Positions 63,063 to 64,000 of a stretch of 64,000 nt of DNA are shown piece by piece. Each line of letters begins with the position of its first letter. The first letter of the stretch is position 1. A program made the position numbers and the translations under genes. The stretch comes from Caldanaerovirga acetigignens (GTDB taxonomy: Bacteria; Bacillota; Thermosediminibacteria; Thermosediminibacterales; Thermosediminibacteraceae): positions 62,001 through 126,000 of the forward strand of contig NZ_FRCR01000008.1 in the NCBI RefSeq assembly GCF_900142995.1. Reading direction: 5' to 3'. The notes under the pieces are model-generated. The model was given only the letters and a program-made list of their open reading frames with translations, was not told where the DNA came from and searched no databases.

Positions 63063-63749
63063 ATGATTCCATTAAGGGATAACATCGCAAGCAGGCGACC
63101 GCCTCTAGTAACGGTCTTGCTTATAATCCTAAATTCATTGGTCTTTTACGTCTCCGCCGGAAACCACCCCGCGGTTTTCGCAAAAATCTTATACAAATAC
63201 GGGCTCATACCAGCCAAAATAACTAAGCTATTCGTAACCGGGGCTGCATTTTCCCTAGAAGACCTTTATCCATTCATAACGAGCACCTTTTTACACGGCA
63301 ATTTGTGGCATCTTATAAGCAATTTATGGATTCTGTGGCTCTTCGGCGACAATGTGGAGGACCGGATGGGCCATATAAGATTTTTGATATTTTATCTAAT
63401 CAGCGGTGTCATAGCCGGTATTACCCACCTTGTCTTTAACCCCCTCCTGCCCGTACCGGTGGTAGGCGCCTCCGGGGCTATCGCAGGTGTAATGGGTGCA
63501 TATTTTGTGCTTTTCCCTACGGCCAGAATAATAACATTGATACCTACATTTTTTATATTGCCCCTATTCGTTCACATACCTGCCGTCCTATATCTTTTCC
63601 TCTGGTTTTTGACGCAGCTTTATTACGGCACAACTTACGCTTTTATAGGCGGCACGGCGGTTTCTGGAGTTGCCTGGTGGGCGCACATAGGCGGGTTTGT
63701 CGGGGGCGCAATCTTGAATAGGTTCTTTATAAGAAGGCGATGGCGATAA
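63063..63749 (+). CDS. Rhomboid-family intramembrane serine protease
   Basis: Start ATG 63063 (MIPLRDNIASRRPP) with GGAAGGTG six bases upstream. Six to seven helices; WHLISNLWILWLFGDNVED (helix 2 His/Asn), catalytic Ser in GASGAIAGVMGAYF and catalytic His in AWWAHIGGFVGGA. It cleaves membrane-anchored proteins; substrate unknown. 229 residues is normal. Confidence 0.93.
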   Translation: MIPLRDNIASRRPPLVTVLLIILNSLVFYVSAGNHPAVFAKILYKYGLIPAKITKLFVTGAAFSLEDLYPFITSTFLHGNLWHLISNLWILWLFGDNVEDRMGHIRFLIFYLISGVIAGITHLVFNPLLPVPVVGASGAIAGVMGAYFVLFPTARIITLIPTFFILPLFVHIPAVLYLFLWFLTQLYYGTTYAFIGGTAVSGVAWWAHIGGFVGGAILNRFFIRRRWR

Positions 63750-63766
63750 TAATAGAGCTTCCATTT

Positions 63767-64000
63767 TTAACGGAAGGCTGATTCTTTTATCGCATCAATT
63801 CCCTCCGCTGCATTATATGAGCTCCGGACCAGCGGGCCCGACGCCACATATTTGAATCCGAGGCCATAGCCTATCTTTCGGTACCTCTCGAACTGTTCCG
63901 GTGTAACGTATTCCACCACCGCTATGTGGCTTAAAGAAGGCCTGAGGTACTGGCCTATTGTCATCATATCGCAGCTTACGCTGATCAGGTCCTTCATAAG
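63767..64000 (-). CDS. lipA: Lipoyl synthase, C-terminal part
   Basis: The gene continues past the right edge; only the last 77 codons are present. They read [58 protein letters not shown], the standard end of radical-SAM lipoyl synthase (TIGQYLRPS, [15 protein letters not shown]). It inserts sulfur into octanoyl groups on lipoyl domains. No clear terminator after the stop. Confidence 0.9.
   Translation of the reverse strand, partial: LMKDLISVSCDMMTIGQYLRPSLSHIAVVEYVTPEQFERYRKIGYGLGFKYVASGPLVRSSYNAAEGIDAIKESAFR

Noticed and set aside
1-64000. CRISPR arrays, tRNA or rRNA genes, integrase-borne islands
   Set aside because: No spaced direct repeats, no cloverleaf or rRNA sequence, and no integrase or recombinase gene were seen on either strand.

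Overview
The window looks like chromosome of a thermophilic anaerobic Firmicute (Thermoanaerobacterales/Thermosediminibacterales-like). This is an inference. It rests on a six-gene Rnf complex, an electron-bifurcating [FeFe]-hydrogenase operon headed by Rex, a valS T-box, GatCAB, AAGGAGG-type ribosome binding sites and many GTG/TTG starts. No rRNA, tRNA, CRISPR array or intact transposon was seen.

Layout: (1) 1-1.8 kb is the end of a corrinoid methyl-transfer locus, where a 5'-truncated activator (RACo-like) is fused back-to-back to the last ~85 codons of a methyltransferase. (2) 1.8-17.3 kb, all on the minus strand, is an energy island: rnfCDGEAB; a ten-gene operon rex - DRTGG/ATPase - group D hydrogenase-like sensor - DRTGG - PHP - hydC - ATPase - hndB - hydB - hydA; and apbE, which flavinylates Rnf. 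A perfect 18-bp Rex palindrome lies upstream of rex. (3) 17.4-22 kb: DUF2508, folC and valS with a Val T-box. (4) 22-26 kb: HEPN/MNT pair, possible IS21 remnant, three-gene ABC exporter. (5) 26-32.7 kb: yjbQ, copper-amine-oxidase-fold surface protein, holin/amidase pair, an ABC-class ATPase, Asp23/Gls24 protein, rarA, acyP. (6) 32.8-43.9 kb: ltaE, a TtcA-like gene, oppABCDF, gatCAB. (7) 44-50 kb: D,D-carboxypeptidase, a decayed glycerate module (garK intact; gntP and cdaR reduced to fragments), thiC-thiM under a TPP riboswitch. (8) 50-64 kb: housekeeping genes (rsuA, ychF, lysC-asd), redox lipoprotein/CcdA pair, GltP-type symporter, rhomboid protease, start-less end of lipA.

Most unusual signal: two unlinked leaders, one before yjbQ (minus strand) and one before ltaE (plus strand), share the same compact pseudoknot. 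Each has a hairpin stem of unrelated sequence in the two copies but perfectly paired in both. Each stem closes a loop carrying the identical 13-mer ACCGCCTGCTGGG. Both halves of that 13-mer are complementary to conserved segments downstream (GGCGG and CCCAGC). In both copies the CCCAGC strand is also part of a small CAGCC/GGCTG hairpin that is followed by a T-rich stretch. This looks like a cis-regulatory RNA with mutually exclusive folds. I could not assign it to a known class.
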